The notes beneath the pieces were generated by a model. That model had not been told where the DNA came from. It saw only the letters and a list, made by a program, of their open reading frames with translations, and ran no database searches. Positions 36,607-46,571 of a stretch of DNA of 64,000 nucleotides are shown here, piece after piece. The first letter of the stretch is position 1. Each line of letters starts with the position of its first letter. A program made the translations under genes and the position numbers. Origin of the DNA: Mangrovimonas sp. ST2L15 (lineage in GTDB: Bacteria; Bacteroidota; Bacteroidia; Flavobacteriales; Flavobacteriaceae); the NCBI RefSeq assembly GCF_001280515.1, contig NZ_LBIQ01000030.1:124001-188000 (forward strand), given 5' to 3'.

Positions 36607-38913
36607 ATGGATAATATTTATTTATTAATGGTTATTGCCTTAGCTACCTTAGCAGTTATTGACTTGGTAGTTGGGGTTAGTAATGATGCTGTAAACTTTT
36701 TAAATTCAGCAATTGGTTCTAAAGCAATCTCCTTTAAAACCATTATGATTGTTGCCAGTATTGGTATCGCGGTGGGAGCCATATTCTCCAGCGGTATGAT
36801 GGAGGTTGCTCGAAAAGGGATTTTTAACCCTCATGAGTTTATGTTTGATGAGATCATGATTATTTTCATGGCTGTCATGATAACCGACATTTTACTTCTT
36901 GATTTTTTCAACACGGTCGGAATGCCTACTTCAACTACGGTTTCTATTGTATTTGAACTTTTAGGTGCTTCTGTTGCCATGGCTCTTATTAAAATTGCCC
37001 ATCAAAACGGAGATTTTTCTGATGTGGTAAATTACATCAATACCTCCAAAGCAACCTCAATTATTTTTGGGATATTACTCTCGGTGGTTGTAGCCTTTTC
37101 AGTCGGGGCCATCATTCAATGGGTCACTAGATTATTGTTATCCTACAATTTTTTAAACAAATCAAAATGGGTAGGAGCAGTATTTGGAGGCTTTGCATTA
37201 GCATCTATTACCTATTTTATCTTCTTAAAAGGTATTAAAGGGACTGCTTTTGCAGGTCAAGAATTGGATATTCTAGGTGGAATGAAAATCAGTAAATTTC
37301 TTGAAGAAAAAGTACTGATCATTGTCGCTTTAAGTTTTGTTCTTTGGACTTTAATATCCTATGCTTTAATGATCATTTTTAAAACCAATATCTATAAATT
37401 GATCATTACAGTTGGAACCTTTGCTTTAGCTTTGGCTTTTGCAGGAAACGACTTGGTTAATTTTATTGGTGTTCCTATAGCTGGTTACCAATCCTACAAC
37501 GCTTGGGTAAGCTCTGGAGTTTCGGCTGATGCTTTCAGTATGGGTGTCTTGGCTGAGAAAGTGCCAACACCTACTATAATGCTAGTTATCTCAGGATTGA
37601 TAATGGTAGCAACCTTATGGTTATCCTCAAAAGCTAAAAAAGTTACCGAAACAGAAATCAACTTATCAAGAGAAGGTGATGGCAAGGAACGATTCCAACC
37701 AAATTTCCTATCTCGTGGTTTTGTAAGATCGGCTATAGCGATGTCTCAATTTTCTAGCTATTTGTTACCAGGTTCTTGGCAAGAAAAAATCGAAAAACAA
37801 TTCACCAAACCTAGTGCCGCCGTTTCTAAATACAAAGCAGAAGATCAACCGGCTTTTGACATGGTTAGAGCAGCCATTAACTTAACAGTAGCTGCCGCAT
37901 TAATTTCATTAGCAACATCCATGAAATTACCTCTTTCAACTACCTATGTAACCTTCATGGTTGCCATGGGAACGTCTTTAGCAGATAGAGCTTGGGGAAG
38001 CGAAAGTGCCGTTTATAGGGTTGCTGGAGTTCTTAACGTCATTGGAGGATGGTTCTTCACCGCATTCATGGCGTTTATTGCCGCAGGCTTGATTGCCTAT
38101 TTGATCAATTGGAATGTTAAAGTAATGGTTCCGGTACTTCTTTTACTAGCGCTTATTTTAATTGCTAGAAATTACATTACTCATAGAAGACAAAGTTCTG
38201 AAACTAAGGCCGAAGATAGCTTGACTTATTCTGAAAACAGCTCTATCCAGGGCGTTATTCACGAAAGTGCAAAAAACATTGCGAATGTTGTGAAGAGAGG
38301 AAATAAAATTTATAGCAACGCTATAAATGGTCTCGCTAAGCAAGATTTGGCTTTACTTAAAAAGAATAGAAAGCAAGTTTTGAAATTATCTAATGAGATT
38401 GATGAACTTCGAGACAATATTTTTTACTTTATTAAAAACTTAGATGAATCTAGCATTGGAGCAAGCAATTTCTACATTCATGTTCTAGGTTATTTGCAAG
38501 ACATGGCTCAATCATTGGAATATATTTCAAAAGTGAGTCATAAGCATATCAATAACAATCATAAAAAACTAAAATTCAGCCAAATAAAAGAACTTAAGGA
38601 GGTTGATGATAAATTTGAAATTTTATTCAATGATACCAAAGACGCCTTTGACTCTGGGTCATTTGAAAAAATCGGAGCTATATTAAGTAGTAAAAATGAG
38701 GTATACGCCCTGGTAAAGGAGAAAATTCAGCATCAAGTAGAAAGAACAAGATCTGAAGAATCAAGTCCAAAAAATACCACCTTATACTTCAGTATCCTTT
38801 TGGAAACTAAAGACCTCTTGACTGCAACCATGAATTTAATGGAGGAGTATTATCATTCTCATGATGATTCAGTAAAACCTGCTAAGCCAAGAGCTACGAA
38901 TGAGGAAGAGTAA
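36607..38913 (+). CDS. PiT-family inorganic phosphate transporter with C-terminal PhoU-like domain
   Basis: A 768-residue inner-membrane protein. The duplicated PHO4/PiT signature is present: GVSNDAVNFLNSAIGS (23-38) and AFAGNDLVNFIGVPIAGYQ near residue 285. There are about a dozen TM helices up to residue 525. The last 230 residues are soluble and helical (SSIQGVIHESAKNIANVVKRG, KKNRKQVLKLSNEIDELRDNIFYFIK), resembling PhoU, which usually is a separate protein regulating phosphate uptake. PiT proteins co-transport phosphate or metal-phosphate with cations. With the porin upstream this forms an outer-to-inner-membrane phosphate route. A terminator follows. Confidence 0.92.
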   Translation: MDNIYLLMVIALATLAVIDLVVGVSNDAVNFLNSAIGSKAISFKTIMIVASIGIAVGAIFSSGMMEVARKGIFNPHEFMFDEIMIIFMAVMITDILLLDFFNTVGMPTSTTVSIVFELLGASVAMALIKIAHQNGDFSDVVNYINTSKATSIIFGILLSVVVAFSVGAIIQWVTRLLLSYNFLNKSKWVGAVFGGFALASITYFIFLKGIKGTAFAGQELDILGGMKISKFLEEKVLIIVALSFVLWTLISYALMIIFKTNIYKLIITVGTFALALAFAGNDLVNFIGVPIAGYQSYNAWVSSGVSADAFSMGVLAEKVPTPTIMLVISGLIMVATLWLSSKAKKVTETEINLSREGDGKERFQPNFLSRGFVRSAIAMSQFSSYLLPGSWQEKIEKQFTKPSAAVSKYKAEDQPAFDMVRAAINLTVAAALISLATSMKLPLSTTYVTFMVAMGTSLADRAWGSESAVYRVAGVLNVIGGWFFTAFMAFIAAGLIAYLINWNVKVMVPVLLLLALILIARNYITHRRQSSETKAEDSLTYSENSSIQGVIHESAKNIANVVKRGNKIYSNAINGLAKQDLALLKKNRKQVLKLSNEIDELRDNIFYFIKNLDESSIGASNFYIHVLGYLQDMAQSLEYISKVSHKHINNNHKKLKFSQIKELKEVDDKFEILFNDTKDAFDSGSFEKIGAILSSKNEVYALVKEKIQHQVERTRSEESSPKNTTLYFSILLETKDLLTATMNLMEEYYHSHDDSVKPAKPRATNEEE

Positions 38914-38933
38914 AATCTTCTTTCTTCTAATAC

Positions 38934-38967
38934 AAAAAAAAGCATCTCGAATTGAGATGCTTTTTTT
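38934..38967. terminator. Bidirectional intrinsic terminator between PiT and nrdA
   Basis: GCATCTC (38942-38948), loop GAATT, GAGATGC (38954-38960), with an A8 run before and a T7 run after. T tracts on both strands allow it to end the convergent PiT and nrdA transcripts. Confidence 0.9.
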
Positions 38968-38986
38968 ATTAACACTTTTTAAAAAA

Positions 38987-41452
38987 TTAAGATCCACACA
39001 TTAAGCAATCATCACCTTCTGACTCCTTTGCTTGAGATATAAGAGCTTTTAACTCCTCTGGTGACATTGGCTCAACTTCGGTGGTTTCTTGGGCAAATTT
39101 CGCAGCTGTTTTAGCCGCCTTATCTTTCTGTTGAGCTACTACCTTTTCATCTATAATCGGCGCTTCCGTTTTTTGCTCTTTTTTGGTATTATCCAAAGTA
39201 AACTTAATAGCATCTACAGCACTCTTCGTTCTTAAATAGTACATCCCCGTTTTCAAACCACTTTTCCAGGCATAGAAATGCATAGAGGTTAGTTTTGCCA
39301 TGGTAGCACCTTCCATAAACAAGTTTAAAGATTGGGATTGATCAATGAAGTATCCTCTATGGCGGGACATATCAATAATATCCTTCATACTTAACTCCCA
39401 AACTGTTTTGTAAAGTTCCTTGATGTTTTGTGGAATAATGTCAATATCTTGAATTGAACCATTGGCTCTCATGATTTCTTGTTTCAAGCCTTCATTCCAT
39501 AGACCTAACTCTACCAAATCTTCCAAAAGATGTTTATTAACTACAATAAATTCACCTGATAAAACCCTACGGGTGTATATATTTGAAGTATAAGGTTCAA
39601 AACATTCGTTGTTACCTAAAATTTGAGACGTTGAGGCAGTTGGCATAGGCGCAACTAATAAAGAGTTTCTTACACCATGTTTTTTGACCTCTTTTCTCAA
39701 TTTCTCCCAATCCCAATTTCCGCTCAATTCATCATCTTTAATTCCCCAAAGGTTGTGTTGGAATTCTCCTTGACTGATAGGAGACCCTTCATAGGTTTGA
39801 TAGGCTCCATCCGTTTTGGCCTCTTCCATACTTGCAGTAACGGCGGCATAATAAAGCGTTTCAAAAATATCTTGATTCAATTTTTTGGCCTCATCACTGG
39901 TAAAAGGCATTCTCAATTTAATAAAGGTATCTGCCAATCCCTGCACTCCTAACCCAACTGGCCTGTGACGGAAGTTTGAATTTTTAGCTTCTTCGACAGG
40001 GTAGTAATTTCTATCAATTACTCGATTTAAATTTTTGGTAACTCGCTTAGTAATCCTAAACAGCTCTTTGTGATCAAATTTGCCATCCTTCACAAACATA
40101 GGCAATGCAATAGACGCCAAATTACAAACGGCTACTTCATCAGGCGCTGTGTACTCCAAAATTTCAGTACATAAATTAGAAGAACGAATTGTTCCTAAAT
40201 TCTTTTGGTTTGACTTACGGTTAGCTGCATCCTTATATAACATATAAGGTGTTCCGGTTTCAATTTGAGATTCCAAAATCTTCTCCCAAAGTTCACGAGC
40301 CTTCACGGTTTTTCTTCCCTTTCCTTCTTCCTCATACCTTAGGTATAGAGCTTCAAATTCTTCACTATGAGTATCAGGCAAACCAGGACATTCATTTGGA
40401 CACATCAAAGTCCAAGGACCATCTTCTTGAACTCTTTTCATAAACAAATCTGGAATCCACATTGCGTAAAATAAGTCACGCGCACGCATTTCTTCCTTTC
40501 CATGGTTCTTTTTTAAATCCAGAAAGTCAAAAATATCGGCATGCCATGGCTCCATATAAATCGCAAAACTACCTTTACGCTTTCCTCCTCCTTGATCTAC
40601 ATAACGTGCCGTATCATTGAAAACCCGCAACATAGGCACGATTCCATTACTAGTTCCGTTGGTTCCCGCAATATAACTACCGGTAGCTCTAACATCATGA
40701 ATAGACAACCCAATACCTCCAGCAGATTGGGAAATTTTGGCTGTTTGCTTTAACGTATCATAAATACCATCAATACTATCTTCCTTAACGGTTAATAAAA
40801 AACAAGAAGACATTTGTGGTTTTGGCGTACCCGAATTAAATAAAGTTGGTGTAGCATGCGTAAAGTATTTTTTGGACATCAACTCATAGGTTTCAACAGC
40901 AGCTTCTAAATCATCCATATGAATTCCCACGGCTACACGCATCAACATATGCTGCGGACGCTCTGCTATCTGTCCATTTATTTTTAAAAGATAAGATCTC
41001 TCCAAGGTTTTAAAACCAAAATAGTCATATCCAAAATCTCTATTATAAATAATAGTTGAATCGAGAACTTCACGATTATCCATGATCACTTTATAAACCT
41101 CATCAGATAACAAAGGAGCTTCCTTTCCTGTTCTTGGGTTTACATAGGTATATAAATCATGCATGACCTCACTAAAGGTCTTTTTAGTATTCTTATGTAG
41201 GTTAGAGACAGAGATTCTAGCCGCTAAACGCGCATAATCTGGATGCGCCGTAGTTAATGTAGCCGCAATTTCTGCTGCCAAATTATCCAATTCGCTGGTG
41301 GTAACACCATCATACAAACCTTCAATAACTCTCATGGCTACTTTAACCGGATCAACGAGCTCGTTTAATCCATAGCATAACTTTCTTACTCTAGCGGTGA
41401 TTTTATCAAACATCACCGGCTCTTTACGACCGTCTCTTTTTACTACATACAT
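38987..41452 (-). CDS. nrdA: Ribonucleoside-diphosphate reductase class Ia, alpha subunit
   Basis: An 821-residue NrdA. It shows an N-terminal ATP-cone ([25 protein letters not shown], about 1-90), the catalytic barrel with [11 protein letters not shown] (active-site Cys and Glu), [20 protein letters not shown] and [18 protein letters not shown]-terminal extension carries the redox pair CLMC, which passes electrons from thioredoxin. An acidic, lysine-rich linker precedes the tail. It makes dNDPs from NDPs with the radical subunit NrdB encoded 165 bp upstream on the same strand. The gene order nrdB-nrdA supports co-transcription. Confidence 0.96.
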   Translation of the reverse strand: MYVVKRDGRKEPVMFDKITARVRKLCYGLNELVDPVKVAMRVIEGLYDGVTTSELDNLAAEIAATLTTAHPDYARLAARISVSNLHKNTKKTFSEVMHDLYTYVNPRTGKEAPLLSDEVYKVIMDNREVLDSTIIYNRDFGYDYFGFKTLERSYLLKINGQIAERPQHMLMRVAVGIHMDDLEAAVETYELMSKKYFTHATPTLFNSGTPKPQMSSCFLLTVKEDSIDGIYDTLKQTAKISQSAGGIGLSIHDVRATGSYIAGTNGTSNGIVPMLRVFNDTARYVDQGGGKRKGSFAIYMEPWHADIFDFLDLKKNHGKEEMRARDLFYAMWIPDLFMKRVQEDGPWTLMCPNECPGLPDTHSEEFEALYLRYEEEGKGRKTVKARELWEKILESQIETGTPYMLYKDAANRKSNQKNLGTIRSSNLCTEILEYTAPDEVAVCNLASIALPMFVKDGKFDHKELFRITKRVTKNLNRVIDRNYYPVEEAKNSNFRHRPVGLGVQGLADTFIKLRMPFTSDEAKKLNQDIFETLYYAAVTASMEEAKTDGAYQTYEGSPISQGEFQHNLWGIKDDELSGNWDWEKLRKEVKKHGVRNSLLVAPMPTASTSQILGNNECFEPYTSNIYTRRVLSGEFIVVNKHLLEDLVELGLWNEGLKQEIMRANGSIQDIDIIPQNIKELYKTVWELSMKDIIDMSRHRGYFIDQSQSLNLFMEGATMAKLTSMHFYAWKSGLKTGMYYLRTKSAVDAIKFTLDNTKKEQKTEAPIIDEKVVAQQKDKAAKTAAKFAQETTEVEPMSPEELKALISQAKESEGDDCLMCGS

Positions 41453-41617
41453 AATTTAGTTTGTTTTTATTTTTCTGATACGCCTTCAGAAAAAGGGTTA
41501 ATTAGCTACTGTCCGAATTTCAAGAATTTAAAATCCGGCGGGTTTATTTAAAGAATTTGGGCTAGAGAACACAAGTTTCAATACCCCGGTATTTATATGT
41601 TTGGAAATTAATACTGA

Positions 41618-42598
41618 CTAGAAATCAGCATCAAATTTGAATTTATCTTCTTCCTCCTCCTTATTTAGGACGCCTGCCTTTTGATATTCAGACACGCGCT
41701 TTTCAAAGAAATTAGTTTTTCCTTGTAAAGAAATCATGTCCATAAAGTCGAAAGGATTGGTGGTGTTGTATACCTTTTCACAGTCTAGCTCAGTCAAAAG
41801 TCTATCGGTAACGAACTCTAAATATTGGGTCATTAGATTAGCATTCATACCTATCAAACTTACAGGAAGTGACTCGGTTATAAACTCTCTTTCTATATCT
41901 AATGCATTTGTCAAAATATCTTTGATACGTTCTTTTGGAACTTTATTCACCAAATGGTGGTTATGAAGATGCACTGCAAAATCACAGTGTACTCCTTCAT
42001 CTCTAGAAATCAACTCATTTGAAAAAGTCAACCCTGGCATTAAGCCGCGTTTTTTCAACCAAAACAAAGAACAAAAGGCTCCAGAAAAGAAAATACCTTC
42101 AACCGCTGCAAAGGCGATTAAGCGTTCGGCAAAACTAGGTGACTCAATCCATTTTAAAGCCCAATCGGCTTTCTTTTTAATAGCAGGAAAATTTTCTATT
42201 GCCTTAAACAAAACATCCTTTTCCTTTTCGTCCTTCACGTAAGTATCAATAAGAAGCGAATAAGTTTCACTATGGATGTTCTCCATCATGATTTGAAACC
42301 CATAGAAGAATTTGGCTTCACTATACTGAACTTCATTAACAAAATTTTCGGCCAAATTTTCATTTACAATACCATCACTAGCTGCAAAAAATGCCAAAAT
42401 ATGTTTAATGAAATACTTTTCGTCATCATTCAATTTACTATTCCAATCAGTTAGATCTTGATGCAAGTCAATTTCTTCTGCCGTCCAAAAACTTGCTTCC
42501 GATTTTTTATACCATTCCCAAATATCATGATGCTGAATAGGAAAAATAACAAATCTATCTTTGTTTTCTTGAAGGATGGGTTCTACGGCTTGAGACAT
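41618..42598 (-). CDS. nrdB: Ribonucleoside-diphosphate reductase class Ia, beta subunit
   Basis: A 326-residue ferritin-like R2 protein carrying the di-iron site and stable radical. Metal-ligand helices are visible in [51 protein letters not shown] and [14 protein letters not shown]. The C-terminus ([13 protein letters not shown]) matches the tail that docks on NrdA. Length is typical. The 610-bp region upstream has no gene and contains a GTTAGAC/GTCTAAC inverted repeat 23-58 bp before the ATG. Confidence 0.95.
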   Translation of the reverse strand: MSQAVEPILQENKDRFVIFPIQHHDIWEWYKKSEASFWTAEEIDLHQDLTDWNSKLNDDEKYFIKHILAFFAASDGIVNENLAENFVNEVQYSEAKFFYGFQIMMENIHSETYSLLIDTYVKDEKEKDVLFKAIENFPAIKKKADWALKWIESPSFAERLIAFAAVEGIFFSGAFCSLFWLKKRGLMPGLTFSNELISRDEGVHCDFAVHLHNHHLVNKVPKERIKDILTNALDIEREFITESLPVSLIGMNANLMTQYLEFVTDRLLTELDCEKVYNTTNPFDFMDMISLQGKTNFFEKRVSEYQKAGVLNKEEEEDKFKFDADF

Positions 42599-42934
42599 TA
42601 GATTTAACTGCTTTTAAATTAGTTAGACGAAAATTTTTGTAGAGATTTGGTCTAACAAATATTGCCAATTGTGATTGAAAAAGAAAGATTTTGAATCAAA
42701 CGTTTTCAACAAGTTTTTAACACGGCGTTAACGAATAATCTTTAATCGAAAATCAACTAAAAAACCATAAGTCACTGTATTTGTGCTTGTTAAATAAAAA
42801 ATAGTAATAAATTAAAAAAAATAAGATTTACCCTACTAAATCACCTTAAGCAAGCACTATTATTGACAAAAACCAAGCATTTTTTTAGTCCAGAAAGGAG
42901 GAAAGTCATTGTTAATAAAAAGACAAAAAATCAA

Positions 42935-42958
42935 AAAGCCAGTTATAAAACTGGCTTT
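42935..42958 (-). terminator. Terminator-like hairpin (minus orientation)
   Basis: AAAGCCAGTT-ATAA-AACTGGCTTT forms a perfect 10-bp stem. On the minus strand it is followed by TTGATTTTTTG, a good T tract; on the plus strand the tail is weak (CTGATTG). It would end a minus-strand transcript starting somewhere in 42960-43208, where no ORF exists. A GATATTTG octamer on that strand (43022-43029) is a possible start signal. Confidence 0.6.
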
Positions 42959-43195
42959 CTGATTGATTAATAGCATACCAATTTGATTGAATGCTTTTTC
43001 CCTTTTAATTAATAGCTGAGACAAATATCATAAATCTTTCAGGTTTTTCGAGCGACAATTGTATAGTTGGTATCAAATTTTGTATAAATGGTAATTTTTT
43101 ATGTTTTTAAACCAGAAAACACTATAAAATGTACAATTCACACATAAAATATTACCAAATATACAACCCCAAACCCTTTACATTTAATATATTGT

Positions 43196-43203
43196 TATCT
43201 TTG
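43196..43203 (+). promoter_or_regulatory. -7 element of the LytTR regulator gene
   Basis: TATCTTTG fits TAnnTTTG and ends only 5 bp before the ATG at 43209, predicting a leaderless or nearly leaderless mRNA. No -33 TTG at the right spacing. Confidence 0.45.
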
Positions 43204-43208
43204 GTTTT

Positions 43209-43943
43209 ATGATAAAAGCAGTGATTGTTGACGACGAACCTAAGGCTATTCAAAGCCTTATTTGGGAACTGGAAAATTTCAAAGATGAAATTACCGTTGT
43301 AAAGTCATTTAATTCTCCAGAATTAGCTCTTGAGTATTTAGAAGAATTTCCAACAGACTGCCTTTTTCTAGACATAAACATGCCATCAATGGATGGCTTT
43401 CAATTCTTAGATAAATTAGCGCACAAGGACTTTGCAATCATCATTACGACAGCCTATAATGAATATGCCCTAAAAGCTTTAAAAAATGAGGCGATAGATT
43501 ACCTACTCAAACCCATTGATTCTGATGATTTAAAGGATACTATCAAGAAAGTAAAGAAACACATGACAAGTGCTCTTTCGCTTTCTAGGGTAGAAGAAGT
43601 CCTTTTAAATTTTAATACCAAACTAAAACATCAAAAACTGACCTTAAATACGGATGGCAAACTTATTTTTTTGGATATTGATGATGTTTTGTACATTGAA
43701 TCTGACGGAAATTATAGCACCATTCACCTGAATAACCATCAAAAAATGGTAGTGACAAAAAAACTAAAGGATATTAACGCCCTACTACCGGAGAGTGTTT
43801 TTTTTAGGATCCACAACTCATATATCATCAACCTAAACAAAATCAAGGAATTTGTGAAAAATGATGGCTATGTGGTGATGACTAGTAACGATAAAATCCC
43901 TGTGGCCAGAAAACGAAAATCAGATTTCTTGAATAAATTTTAA
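43209..43943 (+). CDS. LytTR-family response regulator
   Basis: A 244-residue two-component regulator. The receiver domain (1-120) has the acidic pair Asp8-Asp9, the phosphoacceptor Asp55 in FLDINMPSMDG, the Thr/Ala switch in ITTAYNEYALKA and the Lys of YLLKPID. A LytTR DNA-binding domain (about 140-244) has IDDVLYIESDGNYSTIHL and FFRIHNSYIINLNKIKEF. Its stop overlaps the ATG of the kinase gene by one base, so the pair is co-translated. Target genes are not identifiable here. Confidence 0.93.
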   Translation: MIKAVIVDDEPKAIQSLIWELENFKDEITVVKSFNSPELALEYLEEFPTDCLFLDINMPSMDGFQFLDKLAHKDFAIIITTAYNEYALKALKNEAIDYLLKPIDSDDLKDTIKKVKKHMTSALSLSRVEEVLLNFNTKLKHQKLTLNTDGKLIFLDIDDVLYIESDGNYSTIHLNNHQKMVVTKKLKDINALLPESVFFRIHNSYIINLNKIKEFVKNDGYVVMTSNDKIPVARKRKSDFLNKF

Positions 43944-45919
43944 TGACTCGTACATATCACATAAAGCGTTTTGTAAAAATCATCTCATTTTTGATCCTTT
44001 TCTTTTGTCTGAAAACTTCCATTTGGGGTCAAGAATCTAGATTGACTGATGAATTTGTAGAAACTATTGAGAAAATCATTTCTGCGAAAACCAAAGATTA
44101 TGCCAACATTGAGGGTCAACTATTCAAACAAAAAAGAGACACTTTAAAAATGAGGTACTTTTTGGAGCAATCCAAAAAAGCAAATTACCTAGAAGGACAA
44201 AGTTACGCTTTAAATGAGATAGGGGTTGTATTAAGGAATCTTTCATCCTATTCCAAGTCTATTGAAATGCACGAGAAATCTAATGAAATTGCTATTAAAG
44301 CAAATAATAAAGAGCTTCAAGTCATCAGCCTGAATATGCTAGGAGTTGTTTATCGCAGACAAGATAACGTAAGAGCTGCATTAGACTACCATAAAAGAGC
44401 TTTAGAGATTTCAGAAAATACAGATAACCCTTCAAAAGAGCTCATCAAAAGTATTGCAGTATCACAAAATAGCATGGGAAATATTTACCTATTGCTACAA
44501 CAATACGATTTAGCCATAAGTCAATTCAAAAAGTCCTTAAAAATAGAATCTGACTCAAAAAATAGTTTGGGACTAGCGATCAATTACCAAAATATTGGGT
44601 ATGCCTTAGAAGAAAAAGGACTTATTGACTCTGCACTAGTTAATTACAATAAATCTTTGAAATACAACAACATTATTGAATCTGAGGTTGGCCGTGTTAT
44701 TTGTTATAATAGTATTGCCAAAATAGAAATAAAAAAAGGAGATTATGAAAAAGCGCTTCCCTTAGTACAGGAAGCACTGTCCAAAGCCTTGGACATAAGT
44801 GACCAATATTATATTGCCACCAGCTATCTCAACCTTGGTCTTGCACAACTTAAATTAAAAGACTATAAAAATGCAGAGGCTAATCTCATGAAAAGTCTTG
44901 ATCTTTGTAAAGAATTCAACTACAAATCTTACGAATCTGAAGCCTATAGTTACCTTTCTGAATTACAAGAACAACAGGGCAACTATAAAACTTCATTAGA
45001 CTATCATAAAAAGTATGTAGAGTTGGATAAGGCCATAACGCATCGTAAAAACTTCCAGTATGTTAATGACCTTATTCTTGAATATGAAAGTGAGAAAAAG
45101 AATAATCAAATTCGTGCCTTAGCAGACGAAAATGAAATTGTAAAACTCAAACTTAAACAAAACAAACAAATAGGATTATTAAGTCTTCTTGGAGGATTAT
45201 TACTTATTGGGATTTTACTTGTACTTTATAGACAACGTAAACTTAAGAACGAAAAAAGAATTTTTTCTTTAGAGCAAGAGATGCTGAGAAACCAAATGAA
45301 CCCGCACTTCATTTTCAACTCTTTAAACTCCATCAAACTTTACATAGTCAATAACGAAAAAGAAAATGCTGTTTATTATTTAAATAAATTTTCAAAATTG
45401 ATGCGTCGCATTTTAATCGCTTCCACTGAAAAAGAAATTTCACTTCAGGATGAATTGGATACAATGCAACTCTATATGAATATTGAAAATATGCGATTCT
45501 CAAATGAAATTGATTATCGTGTTGATGTAGAACCTGGAGTCAATCCACTGCTGATTAAAGTACCTTCACTTCTACTCCAACCATTCTTGGAGAACGCTCT
45601 TTGGCATGGATTATCTAACAAAGAAGGCGTGAAACAAATTGATGTCTTTGTGAAAAAGAAAAGCTTTGATCACATAGCAATAACCATCACAGATAATGGC
45701 ATAGGTAGGGAAGCTTCACAAAAAATTAAAAGCCAGAAAAAACTAAAAAGAAAATCTGTGGGAATCGACCTTACAAAAGCCCGCTTGGAAAATTTCTCTA
45801 AATCCTACACCTCCAGTTACCAACTCAAAATAGAGGATTTGGTTGAAAACGGAAAAGCTTCCGGGACACGAGTCACGATTGACATCCCGGTAAAATCAAT
45901 GGTCTTAAAAACAGCTTAA
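43943..45919 (+). CDS. TPR-containing sensor histidine kinase (LytS/YehU-type His_kinase domain)
   Basis: A 658-residue kinase with a signal peptide or N-terminal membrane segment (about 8-30) and an array of tetratricopeptide repeats (about 60-385, e.g. QVISLNMLGVVYRRQDNVRAALDYHKRALEI). One TM helix follows (about 412-430, GLLSLLGGLLLIGILLVLY), then a His_kinase domain with the phospho-accepting region LRNQMNPHFIFNSLNSIK. The HATPase domain is at about 545-650 with LLQPFLENALWHGLS and DNGIGR. The TPR part sits outside the cytoplasm and probably senses protein or peptide partners. It is the partner of the LytTR regulator encoded just before it. Confidence 0.92.
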   Translation: MTRTYHIKRFVKIISFLILFFCLKTSIWGQESRLTDEFVETIEKIISAKTKDYANIEGQLFKQKRDTLKMRYFLEQSKKANYLEGQSYALNEIGVVLRNLSSYSKSIEMHEKSNEIAIKANNKELQVISLNMLGVVYRRQDNVRAALDYHKRALEISENTDNPSKELIKSIAVSQNSMGNIYLLLQQYDLAISQFKKSLKIESDSKNSLGLAINYQNIGYALEEKGLIDSALVNYNKSLKYNNIIESEVGRVICYNSIAKIEIKKGDYEKALPLVQEALSKALDISDQYYIATSYLNLGLAQLKLKDYKNAEANLMKSLDLCKEFNYKSYESEAYSYLSELQEQQGNYKTSLDYHKKYVELDKAITHRKNFQYVNDLILEYESEKKNNQIRALADENEIVKLKLKQNKQIGLLSLLGGLLLIGILLVLYRQRKLKNEKRIFSLEQEMLRNQMNPHFIFNSLNSIKLYIVNNEKENAVYYLNKFSKLMRRILIASTEKEISLQDELDTMQLYMNIENMRFSNEIDYRVDVEPGVNPLLIKVPSLLLQPFLENALWHGLSNKEGVKQIDVFVKKKSFDHIAITITDNGIGREASQKIKSQKKLKRKSVGIDLTKARLENFSKSYTSSYQLKIEDLVENGKASGTRVTIDIPVKSMVLKTA

Positions 45920-45920
45920 C

Positions 45921-46484
45921 TCAATAATCCTGAGCTACCTTTTCTAATTCCTCATACCAATCCTCTCCAAATTTCCTAATTAAAGCCTCCTTAACAAACT
46001 TGTAAACTGGCACCTGAAGTTCTTCACCTAAGCTACAAGCTGGGTCGCAAATGTGCCACTTATTATAATTTACTGCAGAAAATTCAGAATAATCCTTAAC
46101 TCTAACTGGATACAAATGGCAAGAAACAGGTTTTTTCCAATCAATGACTCCTTTATTGTAAGCCTCTTCAATACCACAAAGCGCCGTACCTTTATTGTCA
46201 AAGATCACATAAGCACAATCTGCCCCATCTATCAATGGCGTCTCTAGTTCACCTAAATCGGTTGTTATAAATGTTCCTTGTTCCTCAATCACCTTGATTC
46301 CTTCCTCTCTTAAAAAGGGTTTCACCTTAGGGTAGATCTCCTTTAAAATTTGAGTCTCATTCTCCTCTAAGGGCGCGCCAGCATCCCCCTCAACACAACA
46401 AGCCCCTTTACATGCAGACAAATTGCAAACAAAATCATTTTCAATGATTTCTTCCGATATTATGGTTTTTCCTAATTGAAACAT
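45921..46484 (-). CDS. DUF3109 family cysteine-rich protein
   Basis: A 187-residue cytoplasmic protein of the DUF3109 type. It has a cysteine cluster CNLSACKGACC near the N-terminus (residues about 20-30) and further cysteines in DCAYVIF, GTALCGIE, PVSCHLYPVR and HICDPACSLGE. The pattern resembles YkgJ-like zinc or iron-sulphur proteins. Function unknown. The stop codon lies one base after the kinase stop on the other strand. A TATTTTTG -7 element (minus, 46489-46496) lies 4 bp before the ATG. Confidence 0.85.
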   Translation of the reverse strand: MFQLGKTIISEEIIENDFVCNLSACKGACCVEGDAGAPLEENETQILKEIYPKVKPFLREEGIKVIEEQGTFITTDLGELETPLIDGADCAYVIFDNKGTALCGIEEAYNKGVIDWKKPVSCHLYPVRVKDYSEFSAVNYNKWHICDPACSLGEELQVPVYKFVKEALIRKFGEDWYEELEKVAQDY

Positions 46485-46521
46485 GCTGCAAAAATAGGTA
46501 AAGTTTAACTTGTAAATAACA

Positions 46522-46551
46522 TTGTAAATCAGATATAAACATCTACTTTTG
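46522..46551 (+). promoter_or_regulatory. Bacteroidota-type promoter of the MarC-family gene
   Basis: TTG at 46522-46524, a 19-bp spacer, and TACTTTTG at 46544-46551 match TTG-N17-20-TAnnTTTG. The ATG follows 20 bp later at 46572. Confidence 0.65.
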
Positions 46552-46571
46552 CAAAAAATTTCAAAAACCTC

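Larger units (their letters stand above)
42599..43208. other. 610-bp gene-free region between nrdB and the LytTR regulator gene
   Basis: No plausible protein gene. It holds an inverted repeat GTTAGAC (42622-42628) / GTCTAAC (42650-42656) near nrdB. A triple of 11-bp-phased hexamers TCAACA, TTAACA and TTAACG starts at 42706, 42717 and 42728. A bulged hairpin pairs GTGCTTG (42783-42789) with CAAGCAC (42851-42857). A GAAAGGAGG purine stretch lies at 42893-42901. A terminator-like hairpin is at 42935-42958. Together these suggest one or two small non-coding transcripts, but no start or end is proven. Confidence 0.4.

Noticed and set aside
42893-42960. Small protein after the GAAAGGAGG stretch
   Set aside because: Only a TTG-started frame of about 17 codons is available and it runs into the terminator stem; Shine-Dalgarno use is also uncommon in this phylum.
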